Source of the DNA: Gliomastix tumulicola
Lineage: Eukaryota > Ascomycota > Sordariomycetes > Hypocreales > Bionectriaceae
Reading direction: 5' to 3'
Assembly (NCBI GenBank): GCA_001599755.1
Contig: BCHX01000002.1
Location: 3,268,330 to 3,332,329, forward strand
DNA: 64,000 nucleotides
The notes under the pieces were generated by a model. It had not been told where the DNA came from and did not search any database. It saw only the letters and a list, made by a program, of their open reading frames with translations. Position numbers and translations under genes: made by a program. Positions 19,099 to 29,407 of the stretch are shown one piece after another (position 1 is the first letter of the stretch; the number at the start of each line of letters is the position of its first letter).

Positions 19099-21069
19099 TT
19101 ATGAACCCTTGGTGGCTTTGCACCCGCAGTGCGGCAAAAGTCTTTCCTCGACGCCGCCCAAAGTTGGCTGTACCTTCTGCATGAAACCATCCGCACCGAA
19201 CGTAAGCTTATCGATGCTGACTTCACGGTGCGTACCGTCACCACCGGGGATTCCAAATCGATGGTACACGATATACCACTCATCAGATCCAGGGATGTTC
19301 AGTATGGAGTTGTGGCCGGTGCCCAAGATCCCCTGTGCTGTATCCTTCTCCAGGATGACGCCCCGGTACGTCCAGGGGCCCCGGGGAGACGTGGCCGTAG
19401 CATAGCCGACGCGGTAGTTTACCGACCCAGTATCGTCGATGGAGTATGTGGCGTGGTAAATACCCCCTCTGTAGACCACAAAGGTGCCTTCGCGATAGTT
19501 GGTCAAGCCGGACATGACTGCGGCAGAGCTCCAGTCCAGAGATATCATGTCACTGTTCAATTTGGCGAAGACCGGACGTCCGTTGCCCCAGTAGAGGTAG
19601 AAATCCCCGCTCACCGGGTCGCGGAAGGCAGCCGGGTCGATGGCTTGGCCACTCGTAACAGCCTCACTATTCAGAACCAGCGGTTGGGGCTGGGCTCGGA
19701 AGGGGCCGGTAGGCGAGTCGCCTACTGCAACGCCCAGATTCTTCCGGTTCGTCTGTGGGTTGTGGCCGCTGAAGTAAAAGTAATACTTGCCGCCACGTTC
19801 GATTATCGTCGGCGCCCACGCATTGCCTGTCGCCCACGGCACGTTACCGTTGCCACCGTCAAGAGTGAGGAAAGGCTCGTCGGTTCGTGTCCAGTTGACG
19901 AGATCGTAGGATGACCAGACGTAGAAGCTCTTCCCACCCCACCCGGGGTAGCCGTCTGATGTGCTGTATATATAGTACTTGCAGTCCCCCTCGAAAACGG
20001 CAACGTTGGGGTCTGCGTAGAAGCCTTGGAGAGGTGACTGGCCGCCTCCACCCAAGGTCGAGGAGCGCAAGCGGCTGAGCTCTTCCCCCGTTACTGGAAG
20101 GACCGTACCGTGCCGGGGGCTTTTTGGGAGATTGTATTGTGACGGTACTTTCCAGGTTGGATTTGCGATATCAGCTGTTGCGAGAGGGAGATAGCCGCGG
20201 CCGCCGTACTCGTCGAGGAAGAGGTAGAATGTTCCCCCTCCACGGACGTCCCGAGGGTTCGCTCTGATGGCGGACGGACCTTCAACGGCTCTCAGACCGG
20301 CATTGCGGCCGATACAGGTGGCAACTGTAGTCCAGTCTTGGACGCCCGCTGTCAGATTCCCGGACGACTCTTGGATGATATCGCTGCAGCCTGTGGCGAA
20401 GGCGCCCTCATCCTTGGTGAATCGGTAGTAGGTATCGCCGTCCTTGAGGACAGTTGTATCGATTCTTGACAGGCCGGCGTCTTGCCAGACAACCGGTGGC
20501 GAGAATGTTCTGAAGTCTCTCGTCACAGAGCTTAGCATGCGGTGATAGCTGTTGCCGTTATGGTTCGGATCATCCTCGGCGTACAGTGAGCTCGCCCAGA
20601 ATACCAGGTAGGCGTTGAGATCATCGTCCCAGTACGCCTCTGGTGCCCAGGTGTTCCCCGCCGTGGGAGGAGAGACCTTCACGTGGCGCTGTTCGGACCA
20701 CGTGATCAAATCTTCGGACTCCCAGATCTCCAGATAGAGACTCCCCCTCCTCACGGCATCGCCCCATGATGTTCCACTGCCGATGGACAAGTCGGTGGCG
20801 ATGAGAAAGAATTTACTGCCGTCTTGGGACCGGATGAGGAAGGGATCGCGGAGGCCACGCGTGCCATTTGTCGAGGTGAGGATGGGGTTCCCGCCGTTCA
20901 GCTGGAACCAGTTCAGAGCGTCATTGCCCTGACTCGCGGCGAGGAAGATGTTTTCGCCTGCACGCGAGTTGCCGGTGAAGTAGGCAAAGACGTAGCCTTC
21001 AAGTTCAGCAAGAGCCTTGACTGCCAGCGGCAAGCCTGCGGCTGCAAGGAGGAGATTGAGGATTCGCAT
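19099..21069 (-). CDS. Secreted glycoside hydrolase with two GH43-type modules
   Basis: Single-exon 656-aa protein with a signal peptide (residues 1-19) and two five-bladed GH43-like modules. Module 1 (about 22-330) has LRDPFL (Asp75), NTWAPEAYW and AVEGPSAI (Glu263). Module 2 (about 345-645) has the classical triad pattern: FYADPNV (Asp353, base), AIDPAAFRD (Asp479, pKa modulator) and YREGTFVVY (Glu527, acid). Members cleave arabinose, xylose or galactose linkages in plant hemicellulose or pectin; an alpha-L-arabinofuranosidase or beta-xylosidase type is likely for module 2. Both modules keep acidic residues at the expected places, so two activities are possible. It ends in a short Cys-containing tail (HCGCKATKGS). 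A TATATA box lies 110 bp upstream. Confidence 0.9.
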   Translation of the reverse strand: MRILNLLLAAAGLPLAVKALAELEGYVFAYFTGNSRAGENIFLAASQGNDALNWFQLNGGNPILTSTNGTRGLRDPFLIRSQDGSKFFLIATDLSIGSGTSWGDAVRRGSLYLEIWESEDLITWSEQRHVKVSPPTAGNTWAPEAYWDDDLNAYLVFWASSLYAEDDPNHNGNSYHRMLSSVTRDFRTFSPPVVWQDAGLSRIDTTVLKDGDTYYRFTKDEGAFATGCSDIIQESSGNLTAGVQDWTTVATCIGRNAGLRAVEGPSAIRANPRDVRGGGTFYLFLDEYGGRGYLPLATADIANPTWKVPSQYNLPKSPRHGTVLPVTGEELSRLRSSTLGGGGQSPLQGFYADPNVAVFEGDCKYYIYSTSDGYPGWGGKSFYVWSSYDLVNWTRTDEPFLTLDGGNGNVPWATGNAWAPTIIERGGKYYFYFSGHNPQTNRKNLGVAVGDSPTGPFRAQPQPLVLNSEAVTSGQAIDPAAFRDPVSGDFYLYWGNGRPVFAKLNSDMISLDWSSAAVMSGLTNYREGTFVVYRGGIYHATYSIDDTGSVNYRVGYATATSPRGPWTYRGVILEKDTAQGILGTGHNSILNIPGSDEWYIVYHRFGIPGGDGTHREVSIDKLTFGADGFMQKVQPTLGGVEERLLPHCGCKATKGS

Positions 21070-21111
21070 GGTGACGATGAAAATTAGAAGAATCAGCGGT
21101 GCGTACAGTGC

Positions 21112-21131
21112 GTGTGTGTGTGTGTGTGTGT
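21112..21131. repeat. (GT)n microsatellite in the GH43 leader region
   Basis: About 20 nt of alternating G and T, 43 bp upstream of the GH43 ATG and between it and the TATA box, so probably in the 5' UTR. Confidence 0.8.
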
Positions 21132-21178
21132 TGTCACGGTACAGTCAGAGCTTCCGTTTGAGGAAAGATCAGCACGAA

Positions 21179-21184
21179 TATATA
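21179..21184 (-). promoter_or_regulatory. TATA box of the GH43 gene
   Basis: TATATA on the minus strand, 110 bp upstream of the ATG at 21069. Confidence 0.45.
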
Positions 21185-23162
21185 GTAGTCTTACGCATTC
21201 GCTACTTCTTTCAGCTTGCCTTCGGTCGCTCCTCCTTGCGAACGTGAGGCTCCAAGCGATCCAATTGAGACTGCTGTGTCAGGCTTATCCTACAGGTTAC
21301 ATGGACTGTTGATGTTCATTCGGCCGCATGCTCGTTGGCTCGGGGTAATGTTGCACAATAAATGGCGCTAGTGCGGTCATTTTTGGACGCGGGTGACGGG
21401 TCGAATGATCAATTAGAAGCGATGTTGGAGTAAATCTCATCTTATTGGTGAGGATAACGAGGGATTGGCCTGGTGGCTGAATTCCTAAGCTAAAGGCAGC
21501 TGGAGCCAAGTCCCACCAAGTGTTGCCTGGGGATTTTACTCACAGTTGTTACCCCGTGGGGACACTGCATTGCACTAAAGAATATTGAAGACCATTCCAG
21601 ACTCCAACAGGGCGGACATAGCTGAAGATGGGCCTTCGAGACTGTTTCTCACAAATCAAGCGAGGCGAGAGCACCAGGCATGTAAGAAAGCGTTGGGTTT
21701 CTAGGAGATGCGTATAGTAGAGAAGGACAAAGTGTACACGGCCAAACTTACCTTGGTCTATGAGTCGAACCCTCCCAGGCGTACTGATCTACATTCAATA
21801 TGGTTGTGGTCGTGTGAGTCGTGACATTGCGGTCATCAGTGGTGTTTGTGTGCGTGCCGTTTTAACCTAGTCACCCATGGGAAGTTATCGTTTCGCTAAT
21901 TTCGAACAGAATTTAAAGTGGCCTAATATCAACCGTCACACGCTCAGCGCGAAATGGAATCGTCCAACCGCCCCGTGCCTCTTCCACACCCTCTGTACTC
22001 ACGCGATACTGAGCATCACCAACGGTCGTCTCCAGCCACAGAAGCGCGGATTGCGCCATAGGAACGTGCTTCAGTTGGGAAAGAGTTACTGACGCCGATG
22101 CAGAAGGCCCGGCTGAAGTTACTTCAAAAGATGATCGGAGGAAGAGCTGAGCGAAGGAGTTTCGAGGGATGACATATCCCGCAACACCGAAGGCAACAGG
22201 GGTGCCGGTGCTTTCAACAGTAGCGTCGATATCTCACCCGTCGTCGTGCATGCATGCCTTCGTATGTTTGTTGCATGCATGCCTTCGTATGTTTGGGATC
22301 CGTACCGGGCGTCGGGGTAATCAACCTCCGGGAGAAATCGATGTGCCTCTAATGGGGTCTGCTAGAGCGGGGTGATGACGAGAAAAGTTCCGGTCCCGCG
22401 CGTCGGTGCGACTCGAATGTGTCCCGTGTCCATGCCAATGTTTCTCATCCGTTCAACCCAGCTCAGAGCGCCTTGTTATTGTTATTGATTGAGCCTTGAC
22501 GCCGACGGCCACGTAGTGGATGGGCGCAGCAGCTGCCTTTGCATTGGAGCGGCAGCACGCATATCGATGAGCCGATGACCGAAACGAGCAACCATGCTGC
22601 AGGGATCCTGTGACCCCCGTTCACTTCACCATTCCATCATATTCCCCTACCCCCATTTGCCCCGTCCACACCAACACAAAGATCCAGAGCCAGAAAAACA
22701 GCATATCAGCATTGGCCTTGTGAAGATGTCGCTGAACCCAAATGAGTCGATTCACACACACGGCTGGGTGGCTTCGGTCTCAGCGTTCGTTAAATCCATT
22801 GCGGAGTGCGGGAGAGGTGGTCTGGGTGGAAGTTGGACTGAAAACGAGGGACGGCGGCGAGGGCGGGTGGAAGCCACTGAGACGAGCCTGCAGGTTTCAT
22901 GCTCCTCGCTTTACCCCGTCAACTCCCTAGAGCTGGGGCGAGTACACGTGTGCCTTGGTGTCGCGATCTGGTATCGGGGGACAAGGTCCTCGCTCTATCT
23001 TCTACTAACAGCTCCATGGGCCACGGCCACTCGGGATCGCATCTTGCATCGTTGGAGTGATGGTGATGATGAAACGGCGCCGCCGCCAACGTGGACTGTC
23101 CGCTTCCATCGTTCGCATGGCGGCCCTGACAAGCCTGCGGTTACATCTGCCATCGTGGGAAG
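21185..23162. other. About 2 kb without a supported gene
   Basis: Several overlapping short frames occur (for example 22594-23205 on the plus strand) with no recognisable domain. The part nearest 23160 may be degraded upstream sequence of the PKS remnant, but I could not read KR or ER motifs in any frame. Confidence 0.45.
22247..22296. repeat. 25-bp tandem duplication
   Basis: The unit TGCATGCATGCCTTCGTATG plus TTTG(T/G) occurs twice head to tail, with one difference at the end. It lies in non-coding sequence. Confidence 0.85.
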
Positions 23163-23753
23163 GGTCACACCGCGGCCATTGACAGGTCTATCGTGCCCCG
23201 GCTGACCAAACATTCGGAGACAGATCTGCACAACATGCTGGCCGAGGCCATCGTGTGCGGACACCAGGAAGTGGCGAGCAAGCCGAGCTCGTCGCCGGGC
23301 ATGGCATCGCGACGGTCCTTCAGGGGACGTGGCCTGACGATCCGCGCTTCTCTTGCTACCTCGGCCCAGCGACAGCTTCAAGGGGACGAGTCTTCTCGAG
23401 GGGCAGGCAGCTACTACGGTAAGCGTCGAGGCGCAACTGTCCTGAGGCAGAGGATCCGTCTGAGCGGCTGTCCCATCCTGGACACGCGCTTCGAGCAGGC
23501 TCTGGGAAATATGCTCGAGATTGGCAATCAGAATATCGACTGCAACACCCCCGTGGCTAGCCTGGGCATTGATTCTCTCAGCGCGATCCGGATTCGGGAA
23601 TGGTTCCTCAGGGAGGTGAGCATTGAGGTGTCGGTACTCAAGCTCATGTCGGTGGGCTTCCCGTTATCGCGCATGTGCGACGACGTGCTCGTGGAATGGA
23701 GGAATCCCAAGAAGGGCGAGACGGACAAGGGGCACGTCAATGGCTCTAAGTAG
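23163..23753 (+). pseudogene. C-terminal remnant of a polyketide synthase (post-KR linker and acyl carrier domain)
   Basis: One frame without a proper start reads SETDLHNMLAEAIVCGHQE, which matches the segment after the KR domain of highly reducing fungal PKSs. A scrambled linker of about 70 residues follows, then an acyl-carrier domain: FEQALGNMLEI, PVASLGIDSLSAIRIREWF and VLKLMSVGFPLSRMCDD. The phosphopantetheine serine (in GIDSLS) is present and the frame ends where a PKS normally ends. Nothing upstream reads as KS, AT, DH, ER or KR, and the ORF has no ATG where expected, so only the last 190 or so residues of a megasynthase survive. The linker is unlike normal and may contain compensating indels. 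It could be expressed as a stand-alone carrier, but this is unlikely. Confidence 0.7.
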
Positions 23754-24253
23754 AGAGAAGGGAACATCATATTTAGCATAGGGGAAAGGTAGACGGGCTG
23801 CCTGGTTGTTGGATGCTGACAGGACGTGGGTCTCGGTAACAAAAGCACGATGTTGCTGTTGAATCAGCCAATCAAAACCTATACCCAGAACCAAAGTCCG
23901 CGTCGAATGAATACATCCCTGAGTCATACCGCCAATGATCCCCTGTAATTACCGGATTGTCGTCAAAATGACCAATCAACGGGTCTTCACTTTGATAGCA
24001 ACGACCCTCCATCCAGGGAAAGATGTCGCCGTAGGTCCCGCGAGTAGAAAAAAAAGGTCGGAAAAATAGAGAAGCTAAAGTATTTAAGTAAGTCGACGGC
24101 TTCCAGCTAACGGCAAGTTTGAAGAAGCTAATCTGTACCTTATTCATCCGGTTTTCTTGTATCAGCCACACCAGGTCTTCGACACCGGCACGACCACTCC
24201 TGAGTAAAATACTCCTAGAACAGTCAGCAACTACATCAATCGCAAACGACAAA

Positions 24254-24958
24254 ATGTCTGCAAAGACGGAGACGGCTGCAGACTTGCCTCACTCAAAGTC
24301 GATCTCGCCCGCCATCTTGTACTGGGGCACTCCCGTTGTTCTGATCTCGACGGAAAACGAAGACGGAACGTTCAACATCGCCCCCAACTCCTCCGCATGG
24401 TGGCTAGGAGACCGATGCATGCTCGGTCTCGCGGGCTCTTCGCAGACGACGGTCAACCTGCTCCGAGCCAAGCAGTGCGTGCTCAACCTCGCGTCCGACA
24501 GCATGGCGAAAGCAATCAACGCCCTCGCCAAGACCACCGGCAGCGCGGGGGTTTCGACCGCCACCGAGGACGAGACCCTGCTCTTCTTCAAGCGCAACAA
24601 CGGGTACAAGCACGTCCACGACAAGTTTGGCCATGCCGGCCTGACACCGACCGAGTCGGAGCGCGTCCGGCCTGCGCGCGTGGCCGACTGCCCTGTGCAG
24701 ATGGAGGCGGAGCTGGTGGGCGTGCATGAGATGATGCAGGATGTGCCGGGGACGGGGCTCTTTCTCGCGCTCGAGCTCAAGATTGTCCAGACGCACATTC
24801 ATGCCAGCATCCAGATGGACGGGCATGCGAACAGGATTGATCCTGATAAGTGGCGGCCGATCATCATGAGCTTTCAGGAGCTGTATGGGCTGGCCAGGAA
24901 CAAAGCCTCGGCTTCGACGCTGGCCGAGATTGAGGAAGAGGTTTACCGATTTGGGTGA
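24254..24958 (+). CDS. Flavin-reductase-like FMN-binding split-barrel protein
   Basis: Intronless 234-aa protein of the flavin reductase-like (DIM6/NTAB) family, expected to bind FMN in a split beta-barrel and act as a small cytosolic oxidoreductase. Conserved parts are ILYWGTPVVLISTENEDGTF, NIAPNSSAWWLGDRCMLGL, QTTVNLLRAKQCVLNLAS and a C-terminal region with VQMEAELVG, where the substrate or FMN side closes. I start at the ATG at 24254; the frame extends upstream only from a TTG. The gene follows the PKS remnant by 500 bp, so it might once have belonged to a biosynthetic cluster, but homologues also stand alone. No signal peptide is seen. Confidence 0.88.
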   Translation: MSAKTETAADLPHSKSISPAILYWGTPVVLISTENEDGTFNIAPNSSAWWLGDRCMLGLAGSSQTTVNLLRAKQCVLNLASDSMAKAINALAKTTGSAGVSTATEDETLLFFKRNNGYKHVHDKFGHAGLTPTESERVRPARVADCPVQMEAELVGVHEMMQDVPGTGLFLALELKIVQTHIHASIQMDGHANRIDPDKWRPIIMSFQELYGLARNKASASTLAEIEEEVYRFG

Positions 24959-25988
24959 TGACCTGCATTGAGGAGGCTGAAGCCAAGGATCTGTTGGGTC
25001 GAGAAACCGGGGGGCTGTCTATTAGTAGTCGGGCAGTACCCTCCCAGGCCTCCCTGTGTACTATTTTCCCTGCTCTTCCGTCAGCCTCACTTGAGTTCCT
25101 CCGTTGATCTTTTGACTTATTTATCCTAGATAGCCTAACATTTCAACCGTAGCTATACGCACTATGTCCACCCACGACCTAAAAGCGAAGCATAAGGCGA
25201 TGGGGATGGGCGTGGACTATCATCACTCAGTGCCAATATATCACCTTCTTCGTCAGACTGACCATCACATTGTACTATGAGTCTTGGCGTCTAGGTCAAT
25301 GACAACTAGACGATGCTTTGGAGGCTGCCTGTTCTTGTCTACGAGCAATGCCTGCCCCTTAGGAGTCTTTCTAAGTGGAAAGAAGCGCTATGTAGGCATA
25401 CGCGCCCGCGCAGGCTTTATTGATCTCCAGCATCTCCCTATCAGCCCTTGAAGCACACTGTGAATATTTCCCGGCCTACTGTGCGCCTCATCAATAGCGC
25501 CATGTGCCGTAAAGGCCTAGGCCCAATGCGCTCCCAGCCGCTCGCTAGTTTGTTATTGATCGGCGTGCCAGTGGCAAGTATTGCTTACCACCTCACGCAA
25601 TGGAAAGAAAAACACGAGACATCTGGCGTATAATTTGTATGGGCCGTGCGTCTCGTGAATTCCTTCCACCAGGTTGTGCCCGGCATACTTTGTATTCTCA
25701 CGCTGCTCGGCCGCCCAGCAGCTAGCGCGTGGTGGCTGCTGACGAGGGCAAATGCATGGGGGGGGGGGGCAACTTATCGTCCCCCGAGACAGCTAAAAGA
25801 CAGGAGCTGAAGGCTTGGCACTATGTGACAAGAGTCCCGTAGAATCTCACCTCTATACTACGATGCGAGTCTCGGCCGCAGTGATACTGATCAGGCGTGG
25901 CATCCTTGCCCCGTGCAAAGGATAGCTGGCCATGGAGGGAGGTTTTGGTCCGGTTGAGCCAGGGAGGGACATGTCGACCCGGGGCGGG
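24959..25988. other. Intergenic, no supported gene
   Basis: AT-rich in its first half, with a poly-G run of 11 at about 25758-25768. The final 200 bp is the promoter of the next gene. Confidence 0.55.
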
Positions 25989-25994
25989 TATAAA
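25989..25994 (+). promoter_or_regulatory. TATA box of the VapA-like gene
   Basis: TATAAA in a GC-rich context 129 bp upstream of the ATG at 26123. Confidence 0.5.
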
Positions 25995-26122
25995 GACAGG
26001 CACGTCTGCATCGTTTCTTTCATTCCGAGCCACCCCAAGCACGAATCAATAAGACAGCAGCAAACCAAGACAGAAGACCCCATTTCACACCCCGAGATCA
26101 CCCTCTACTTTCCACCTTCACA

Positions 26123-26827
26123 ATGGCCGCCGTCAACGAGTCCCAAGATACTCTCGCCGCTATGAACAGCATCCTTGCCGCGACACAGTCGCAGCATCTG
26201 CTGGAGAAGGACGTCCAGCAGTTCCACGACCATATCATTTCCCAGCCCCAGGGCCAGGAGCTGCTCCGCCTGCTCGACCGCCTCGTGGGCTCCCAAGCCA
26301 CGACCCCCTTTCCAGCCCCGGTCACCGACCCCAGGACCTTCAAGACGAAGTCGTCTGGAAAGGCAAACATGCTCAACTTCTTTGCTTACCAACGCGTCCA
26401 GCTGGATGTGAAGATCGGTGACAAGACACACTCCTTTACGGGACACTGCGGCGGCCTCTCGGTCGCCTTCCCGGTCAACGCCTTTTTGTGAGTCCCCCCC
26501 CCAAGCCTCCCCCCATCCTCGATATACTCTACCCGGAACAAAGAGTCCAACAGAAACGCTGACAGCGGGACGACTTCATAGTGGCGACCTTTACTACAAC
26601 GACGTCAGTGACATCGACGGTGATTATGTCATACAAGCTGGTGGCATCAGTGTAAGTGCGAGGTGGTCATGCGCACAGGGAGGAGAGCTGATTCGCTGAC
26701 ATTACCATGTTAGAACTACTTCTCCGTCCAGTTCTTCCGTAACAACCAGCTCATCATGACCTTCCAATCCGGGGGTCTCATCCCGGGACTTGGCATCATG
26801 GGCGGCAAGGGCAATTGGTACGTCTGA
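26123..26827 (+). CDS. Small protein with a VapA-like beta-barrel pattern
   Basis: Three exons (26123-26487, 26582-26651, 26714-26827) give 182 aa. The first 80 residues are helical and charged (LLEKDVQQFHDHII). The rest is beta-rich with glycine-rich turns: HSFTGHCGGLSVAF, FFGDLYYNDVSDI (across splice 1), GGISNYFSVQFF (across splice 2) and FQSGGL...MGGKGNW at the end. The order of a G-G motif, then a G-x-x-Y-x-x-D motif, then a FF and a terminal GGxGxW recalls the VapA family first known from Rhodococcus equi, which also has fungal members. This comparison is from memory. There is no signal peptide, so it is probably intracellular. Role unknown; no virulence function is implied. Confidence 0.6.
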
Positions 26828-27396
26828 GCACTGCCACGAGATGGGCAGCGATGGCAGCGCGAGGAGAGTCGTAGATCTCATGCCGATGGAGAGGATCTCT
26901 ATCAGATGAGAAGTTGTTGCAATTCATAAACCGTACAGCCAATATACGGGCTAGCTAAATTTGTGTCGCAATTCTGTTTCGCAATTCGTGACCCCAGGTT
27001 TCGTACAATGTAGTCAGTCTACCACAAAGTAGGCTGCCTTCTATGACACGCCTTTACGCAAACAATGACAAATGTGCTTGAGGAGGCGCTACATCCCACT
27101 GCACGGCACGGCACGCAACTGGACCGAGGCTGGCTACACATGCCCGCTTTGTGTTCCTATGCCGTGTAGTCCTGCAAGTAGAAGGTGGAAGGATGCTGTG
27201 GCTGTGCAGGCTTCCTGGAGGCACTCTCAAGGCACACCCGGCCAGTGGGTCTTCCTTCAACTAATGTCTACTAATGTAATATTCCCAATGCGCGCTTTGC
27301 TGCTTGATCTGGCCAGACAATGAATGGAAGTCTTTTAGAGGATCCCCCGCGTTCGACCAGGACCTTGCAGGGAATGTCAGATGTGTGTATAAGAGA
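26828..27396. other. Intergenic, no supported gene
   Basis: Spacer between the VapA-like gene and the HET gene; only short frames without motifs. Confidence 0.6.
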
Positions 27397-27817
27397 ATGG
27401 AAGGGGATGAAGTGTGCAGGATAATATTGAGTCCGCAGTCCGGCCTGTTTGCTCCTTGGATATTCGCCAGACTACCAGGGAAGATCGCTGACGGTGAGGA
27501 ACTATTAAAGCCCACCTTTGAGACCATCAACCCGCATTTACTGATTGCCATTTCACTAGGCGTAACCGTCACGCCCTCGTCTTTGACGTGGAGCCCAACT
27601 ACGATCAATCTTGTTCGCACGTGGCTGAGTAAATGCTCGTCCTCACACCCTCAGTGTCGCGTGAGAAATGATGAGGTGAGAGCTACTATACTGTAAGAGC
27701 GATCGAACCGAAATCTAACTCAATGCATCTAATCAAAGCTCGACATGGACGGACCAGCCATGCTGCCGCTCCGCTTTCTGGACACAAATCCCACGGGCAA
27801 GGCATTCGGCGCTTCTG
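27397..27817 (+). other. 5' part of the HET gene (exon 1, intron, start of exon 2), out of frame with the main ORF
   Basis: From the ATG at 27397 a 93-codon exon ends at 27675 and contains VRTWLSKCSSSHPQCR, the W-x-x-x-C-x4-H-x-x-C segment that commonly precedes HET domains. An intron 27676-27738 (gtgaga...aaag) joins in phase to LDMDGPAMLPLRFLDTN, the usual 'LP-R-x-(I/L)D' lead-in to HET. This frame then meets a stop near 27865, while the HET domain itself runs in the next frame from about 27818. Either a one-base frameshift (mutation or sequence error) or an unrecognised small intron lies at about 27790-27830. Confidence 0.55.
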
Positions 27818-29407
27818 ATGGCGCTGGAGATGCTCATCACAATCTGCAGCCCCCACCACCACGTTGATAATGACGATTTTGTACGCGTCTGTAACACATC
27901 AGACCTCGCACCTGATGTCCCGTACCTGACTCTCAGTCACTGTTGGGGTGGCCAACAACCCTCGATTGTGCTAAACGACGAGAACAAAAGCATCCTCTAC
28001 AACAGAATTCCTCGGGAGTCTCTCATGCGGAGCGAAGCGCGTGTGCTGAGGGACGCGATTTTCGTCACTAGAAGCCTGGGCTATCGGTACCTCTGGATAG
28101 ATACGCTGTGTCTGAATCAAGGCGACGACATGGAAAAGGCCGTTCAGATCTCACGGATGCATATCTTCTACTCAAAGGGCGTTCTCAATCTCTCAGCAAC
28201 GGCAGCGAGGTCAGGCGCCGATGGCATGATATTCTTGAGGCATCCGTCGGCCATCGGTCGACTTACACTACAGATGAGCCACCGGGAAGCAACAAGCACT
28301 ACAAAAACGAGCAGTCTCGTTTTCTTCAGGGACGAATTCCTCAAACATGTTGAGAACAGTCCTATAAATAAACGTGGCTGGGTGTTCCAGGAACGGATCC
28401 TGGCTCCACGGGTGGTTCACTTGGCGGGAGACCAGGTATATTGGGAATGCAACACGCATTGCCTTTCGGAAACAAGCCCCTCGCCAGGACTAGGAGGCTT
28501 TCAAAGTGCCGAAGTCAATAACTTGAAGCATTTGCTCGGCAAAGGGAGAGTCGATACCGGCGGCGGCGAGAAGCGTGGCTTGGCCGAGTGGTTGAGGCTG
28601 ATAAAAGCCTACTTTCGCACGACGACAACCTACTCTGGAGATAGACTTGTGGCAATCTCGGCTCTGGCGCACAGATTCGGCCAAGCCTTTCACCTGCAGC
28701 TTGACCAATATAATGCAGGCTTATGGAAGAGTCATCTTCCAGAATCTCTGCGCTGGATAAGCTGGCCGCCGAGGGAGGTACGCCGACTACCATCCTGCAG
28801 GGCCCCTACCTGGTCATGGGCAAGTGTGGATGGAGATGTACATATCACCTTCGACGTATTGCATTACAATTCCGACAATCCAGAGGCTAGCATGGTCGAG
28901 ATTGTGGAAACTTCAACAGAGAAGATTTCATCATCTACTCCGTTCAATGTGATTCCGACCGCCGGATGGATCCGTGTCAGGGGCTTCCTCAGCAAGGGCT
29001 TCTTCACTTGGACGGTGCCAGCCTTCGATCGGAACCAGGTCTTGACCGAATATCCAAGATTTGATTTCGTCTCTCAAGCAGCAAGGGAACAGTCAGCTTC
29101 AAAAGCCCCTGCTGCCTCCGCACCGACAGCCACGCCAAGGATCAGCGTCCGACCCATATGGGATACCGTGGAAGAAAGAGACTATCACTGTATTTCAGAT
29201 CCGGATTCTCCACGCCCGTCGCTCTCCTTGCTGCCACTTCAAGAGGATGATAGAAAGGTGAACAGCAGCTCCAATATACCTGGTGACAGGTTTCGATTTC
29301 GCCAGGGCGAAGACGAGCGCTTCTTGGGTAGCTGGTGCCTCATTCTTCGACGGACCAATGTAAAGGGTCAGTTCGTCCGAGTAGGGGCTATCCGGGGCGG
29401 TAACTAG
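27818..29407 (+). CDS. HET-domain (heterokaryon incompatibility) protein
   Basis: Main ORF of 529 codons carrying a full HET domain, a family tied to allorecognition and programmed cell death in fungi. Motifs in order: PYLTLSHCWGG, YRYLWIDTLCLNQGDD, ISRMHIFYSKGVLNLSA, KRGWVFQERILAPRVVH and, later, RAPTWSWASVDGDV. The C-terminal 230 residues resemble the beta-rich tails of this subgroup (GWIRVRGFLSKG...FLGSWCLILRR). The ATG at 27818 lies within the domain's lead-in, so the true start is probably 27397, with a frame break between. If the break is real, the gene is either inactive or makes a protein from the internal ATG. No effector or repeat domain is attached. Confidence 0.85.
   Translation: MALEMLITICSPHHHVDNDDFVRVCNTSDLAPDVPYLTLSHCWGGQQPSIVLNDENKSILYNRIPRESLMRSEARVLRDAIFVTRSLGYRYLWIDTLCLNQGDDMEKAVQISRMHIFYSKGVLNLSATAARSGADGMIFLRHPSAIGRLTLQMSHREATSTTKTSSLVFFRDEFLKHVENSPINKRGWVFQERILAPRVVHLAGDQVYWECNTHCLSETSPSPGLGGFQSAEVNNLKHLLGKGRVDTGGGEKRGLAEWLRLIKAYFRTTTTYSGDRLVAISALAHRFGQAFHLQLDQYNAGLWKSHLPESLRWISWPPREVRRLPSCRAPTWSWASVDGDVHITFDVLHYNSDNPEASMVEIVETSTEKISSSTPFNVIPTAGWIRVRGFLSKGFFTWTVPAFDRNQVLTEYPRFDFVSQAAREQSASKAPAASAPTATPRISVRPIWDTVEERDYHCISDPDSPRPSLSLLPLQEDDRKVNSSSNIPGDRFRFRQGEDERFLGSWCLILRRTNVKGQFVRVGAIRGGN

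Noticed and set aside
22594..23205. 203-codon plus-strand frame
   Set aside because: No motif, no expected codon bias, and it overlaps the PKS remnant in another frame.
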